From the NCBI GenBank assembly GCA_024402565.1, contig JAKSTM010000010.1, positions 1 to 62,739 on the forward strand: a DNA stretch of 62,739 bases, given 5' to 3'. The position numbers and the translations under genes were made by a program. This DNA is from Treponema sp. (lineage in GTDB: Bacteria > Spirochaetota > Spirochaetia > Treponematales > Treponemataceae). The notes below the pieces were generated by a model that was given only the letters and a program-made list of their open reading frames with translations, did not search any database and had not been told where the DNA came from. This document shows positions 60,047 through 62,739 of this stretch, in pieces; position 1 is the first letter of the stretch; every line of letters begins with the position of its first letter.

Positions 60047-61315
60047 ATGGAAAAGACATTCCCTTTAACAAAAGACCAGCTTTCAAACCTGGTACGCGAT
60101 TTCCCGACACCTTTCATCATTTACGATGAAAAAGCTATTCGTGACAACCTTAAAAAATTCACAAAAGCTTTTTCTATCTTCCCGAAATTCCGCGAACACT
60201 ATGCTGTTAAAGCATGTCCAAATCCATACATCCTTAAAATCCTTGCAGACGAAGGCTGTGGTGCTGACTGTTCTTCACTTCCTGAACTTATGCTTTCAGA
60301 AATGAGCGGTATTCTTGGTGACCACGTAATCTTCACTTCAAACGAGACACCTGCAAAAGAATTCCAGCTTGCTTACGAACAGGGAAATATCATCAACCTT
60401 GATGACATTACACATATCGATTTTTTGAAGAATGCTCTTGGTGGAGAATTTCCAAAGACAATTTGTTTCCGTTATAATCCTGGAACAGATAAGCAGGGAT
60501 GTAACGGAATCATCGGAAAGCCAGAAGAAGCAAAGTACGGACTTACAAGAGCCCAGATCCTTGAAGCTTATGCAAAGTGTAAGGAACTTGGTGTAGAACA
60601 CTTCGGGCTCCACACTATGGTTGCTTCAAATGAACTGAATCCTGATTTCTTTGTTGATACAGCAAAACTTGTTTTTGAACTTGCTGCAGAAATCAAAGAA
60701 AAGGTTGGAGTAAATATCGAATTCGTAGACCTTGGTGGCGGAATCGGTATTCCTTATAAACCAGGCGACAAAGCAGTTGATTACGATTACGTTGCTCAGG
60801 GAATCCGTAAGGAATATGACCGTGTTGTTGTTCCTGCAGGCCTTGACCCAATGGCCATTTACTGGGAATGTGGTCGTCCTATTACAGGACCATACGGATG
60901 GCTCGTTTCTACAGCTGTTCACGAAAAACATATTTACCGCGAATACATCGGGCTCGACTCTTGTATGGCCGACTTCATGCGCCCTGGCGTTTACGGAAGC
61001 TACCATGAAGTAACAGTCTGTGGAAAAGAAAATGCTCCAAAAGATCATGTATACGATATCGTAGGAAGCCTTTGTGAAAATTCAGACAAGTTCGCCGTTC
61101 AGCGTGAACTTCCTGAAATCCAGAAAGGGGACTTTGTAATACTTCATGACGCCGGTGCACATGGTAGAGCTATGGGCTTCAACTATAACTCAAAGCTCCG
61201 CTGCGGAGAAATCCTTATGCGTCCTGATGGAACTTTCAAAGAAATCCGCCGCCGCGAAACAATCGATGACCTTTTCGCAACACTTGATTTAGACGGTGTT
61301 AAGAATTTTAAATAA
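60047..61315 (+). CDS. lysA: Diaminopimelate decarboxylase-type PLP enzyme
   Basis: 422 residues from the ATG at 60047, which has AAGGAG. The longer frame to 59963 runs back through the terminator. It is an alanine-racemase-fold PLP decarboxylase: the Schiff-base lysine is K55 in HYAVKACPNP, with FVDLGGGIGIPY (phosphate loop), ECGRPITGPYGWLV and GSLCENSDKFA. HDAGAHGRAMGFNYN closes the active site. It most likely makes lysine from meso-diaminopimelate. A related ornithine or carboxynorspermidine substrate cannot be ruled out by eye. Confidence 0.87.
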   Translation: MEKTFPLTKDQLSNLVRDFPTPFIIYDEKAIRDNLKKFTKAFSIFPKFREHYAVKACPNPYILKILADEGCGADCSSLPELMLSEMSGILGDHVIFTSNETPAKEFQLAYEQGNIINLDDITHIDFLKNALGGEFPKTICFRYNPGTDKQGCNGIIGKPEEAKYGLTRAQILEAYAKCKELGVEHFGLHTMVASNELNPDFFVDTAKLVFELAAEIKEKVGVNIEFVDLGGGIGIPYKPGDKAVDYDYVAQGIRKEYDRVVVPAGLDPMAIYWECGRPITGPYGWLVSTAVHEKHIYREYIGLDSCMADFMRPGVYGSYHEVTVCGKENAPKDHVYDIVGSLCENSDKFAVQRELPEIQKGDFVILHDAGAHGRAMGFNYNSKLRCGEILMRPDGTFKEIRRRETIDDLFATLDLDGVKNFK

Positions 61316-61317
61316 TG

Positions 61318-61379
61318 CACAATTCACAATGCATAATTCATAATATTTGTAGTGAATTGATAATTGATAATGGACAATT
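61318..61379. repeat. Heptameric degenerate repeat between lysA and hisC
   Basis: Four units of CAYAATN (61318-61345) are followed after a 6-nt gap by four related units (GTGAATT, GATAATT, GATAATG, GACAATT; 61352-61379). The rest of the spacer holds a small hairpin (ACTGTT with AACAGT, 61390-61408) and the hisC ribosome binding site. Confidence 0.75.
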
Positions 61380-61442
61380 TTTGAATCGTACTGTTCTAAG
61401 AAAACAGTCTGATGAGATAAAGCCCATTACAGGGGATATATT

Positions 61443-62594
61443 ATGTTGATTTCAGAAAGAATGCAGGGACTCAATCCTTATGTGCCTGGTGAACAGCCAA
61501 AGGATCGTCCTTATATTAAACTTAATGCAAATGAAAATCCTTATCCGCCAAGCAAAAAGGTGATTAAGGCAGTAAATAAATTCATTAAAAAGAATCCGGA
61601 AAAACTGGCACTTTATCCTGATCCTGATTCAATTGAGCTTCACGAAGAAATTGCCGACATGCTGAATAAAACAGGCGGCTGTCTTTGCAGGGCAAAGGTT
61701 GACGGAAAAAATGTAACTCCTGCTAATGAAGATAAGATTCCGTTTACTGTAACAAAAGACATGATTTATACTGGAAACGGAAGCGACGAAGTTCTTTCAT
61801 TTGTCTTCTATGCTTTTTTTTCAAGCAATAAGAAATTTGTAATGCCTGAACACACTTACAGTTTTTATCCGGTTTATGCAGGTTTCTATAATATTCCAAT
61901 GGACCGCATTCCTTTGAAAAAAGACTGGTCACTGGACACAGAAGCTATGCTTTCACATGCAGGTGAAAATGCAGGCGGAATAATTTTTGCAAATCCTAAC
62001 GCTCCAACAGGTCTTGGATTAACAAGGTCCCAGGTTCGCGAAATGCTTTCCAAAGCAAGCAAAGATGAAATCTTTATCGTAGATGAAGCTTACTGTGATT
62101 TTGGCGGCGAATCCTGTATTCCGCTCCTTTCAGAATTTTCAAATCTAGTGATTGTTAGAACTTTCAGTAAGAGCCTTTGCGGGGCTGGTATGCGTCTTGG
62201 ATTTATTGTTTCAAATCCTGAACTTATCAATACAGTTACAACCGTAAAGAACTCTGTAAACCATTTCCCTTTGGATGCTGTAGCTCAGGTTGCCGGAAAA
62301 GAAGCTTGTCGTGATATCGGTTACTATTGCGACTGTGCAAAACGTGTTGCCGATGTTCGAGATGATTTTTATAACTTTTTAATTCAGAAAGGATTTTATG
62401 CAATTCCTAGTCAGACAAACTTTATCTTTGCAAAAAAAGAAGGCCTTGCCGGAGAACAGATTTATAAAAAAATTAAAGAAGAAGGAATTCTTATCCGTCA
62501 CTTTAAGACTCCGGGCGTAGAAGATTTTGTACGAATTACAATCGGTACACCTGAGCAGATGGCAAAGCTTAAAGCGGCATTTGAAAAACTGTAA
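61443..62594 (+). CDS. hisC: Histidinol-phosphate aminotransferase
   Basis: 383 residues. The family start is LNPYVPGEQPKDRPYIKLNANENPYPPS. PLP motifs are TGNGSDEVLSF, FANPNAPTGLGL, VDEAYCDF and K243 in TFSKSLCGAGMRLGF. An insertion of about 25 residues with two Cys (about 78-105, GGCLCRAKVDGKN) lies before GNGSDE and accounts for the extra length over the usual ~355. It converts imidazole acetol phosphate and glutamate in histidine synthesis. No other his biosynthesis gene is in the window. AGGGG precedes the ATG. Confidence 0.92.
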   Translation: MLISERMQGLNPYVPGEQPKDRPYIKLNANENPYPPSKKVIKAVNKFIKKNPEKLALYPDPDSIELHEEIADMLNKTGGCLCRAKVDGKNVTPANEDKIPFTVTKDMIYTGNGSDEVLSFVFYAFFSSNKKFVMPEHTYSFYPVYAGFYNIPMDRIPLKKDWSLDTEAMLSHAGENAGGIIFANPNAPTGLGLTRSQVREMLSKASKDEIFIVDEAYCDFGGESCIPLLSEFSNLVIVRTFSKSLCGAGMRLGFIVSNPELINTVTTVKNSVNHFPLDAVAQVAGKEACRDIGYYCDCAKRVADVRDDFYNFLIQKGFYAIPSQTNFIFAKKEGLAGEQIYKKIKEEGILIRHFKTPGVEDFVRITIGTPEQMAKLKAAFEKL

Positions 62595-62611
62595 TTTTAC
62601 TGGAGATAAAA

Positions 62612-62739
62612 ATGAAACTTTTACTTATTTCGGATATTCACGGAAACGCAGAAATTCTTGATAAGCTTGATGAAGAATTTAAAGCTTGTGACGCTGTTCT
62701 TTTTGCAGGTGATTTTGCAGAAGCTTTTAAAAACGAAAC
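62612..62739 (+). CDS. Metallophosphoesterase, N-terminal part (runs off the window)
   Basis: The first 42 residues are visible. MKLLLISDIHGNAEILDKL carries the DxH metal motif and VLFAGDFAEAF carries the GD motif of calcineurin-like phosphoesterases (YfcE-type). A TGGAG site precedes the ATG. It lies 17 nt after hisC and is probably co-transcribed. The substrate cannot be judged from this fragment. Confidence 0.8.
   Translation, partial: MKLLLISDIHGNAEILDKLDEEFKACDAVLFAGDFAEAFKNE

Noticed and set aside
61390..61425. Hammerhead-ribozyme-like words (GAAA and CTGATGAG) before hisC
   Set aside because: The order and spacing do not allow the three stems of a hammerhead. Only a 6-bp hairpin is supported.
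61443..62594. A histidine biosynthesis operon around hisC
   Set aside because: No other his biosynthetic gene is adjacent. hisS at 47986 is a tRNA synthetase and unrelated in position.

Overview
The window is bacterial chromosome, AT-rich and densely coded, and most likely comes from a host-associated treponeme (Spirochaetota). The evidence is a secreted P83/100-type spirochaete antigen, an RsbU/RsbV/RsbW-like partner-switching set, a C+ type S18, and AT-rich codon use. I see no phage, transposase, CRISPR array or plasmid gene. The genus call is inference from protein families, not from a marker gene.

Layout: 85-2728 (-) is a partner-switching regulatory operon. It is divergent from 2910-5577 (+), which encodes a Wzz-like chain-length protein and a Wza/SLBB export protein. 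5584-7648 is rpsF-ssb-rpsR-rplI behind a structured S6:S18-type leader. It ends in a terminator and is followed by dnaB, whose upstream region holds a DnaA box and 11-bp tandem repeats. 9152-13323 (-) holds a GH2 beta-mannosidase and the P83/100 protein. 13385-19601 (+) holds an aminotransferase, two Wzi-like outer-membrane barrels and avtA.

19598-36446 (-) is a tightly packed nine-gene surface-glycan operon. In transcription order it encodes a third Wzi-like barrel, a flippase-GT4-GT2 triple fusion, a GT2, two tandem YidC-like/sulfatase-like fusions, a CDP-glycerol-glycerophosphotransferase-like enzyme, a cytidylyltransferase-aminotransferase fusion (PntC-like) and two GT4 enzymes. Together they look able to build, flip and decorate a glycan, with a CDP-activated phospho- or phosphono-amine head group as the likely decoration. 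This is the most novel part of the window.

36538-42919 is a DNA repair and tRNA-modification cluster (ruvA, ruvB, queA, mutL, xseB, xseA). 42964-47937 is a YesM/YesN-type two-component system with an orphan solute-binding lipoprotein. hisS follows. A long imperfect palindrome, a strong promoter and a terminator-like leader hairpin then precede rimP-nusA-infB-rbfA. NusA carries a C-terminal zinc ribbon and IF2 an Asn/Gly/Arg-rich N-terminus. The end (54976-62739) holds small secreted or membrane proteins, an RmlD-like protein lacking its catalytic Tyr, tRNA-Val(TAC), gatB, lysA, hisC and the start of a metallophosphoesterase gene.

A window-wide pattern is that several first-in-transcript genes (aminotransferase, ruvA, queA, xseA, hisS, gatB) have a -10-like hexamer only 6-7 nt before ATG and no ribosome binding site, as expected of leaderless mRNAs. 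Operon-internal genes mostly have clear Shine-Dalgarno sites.
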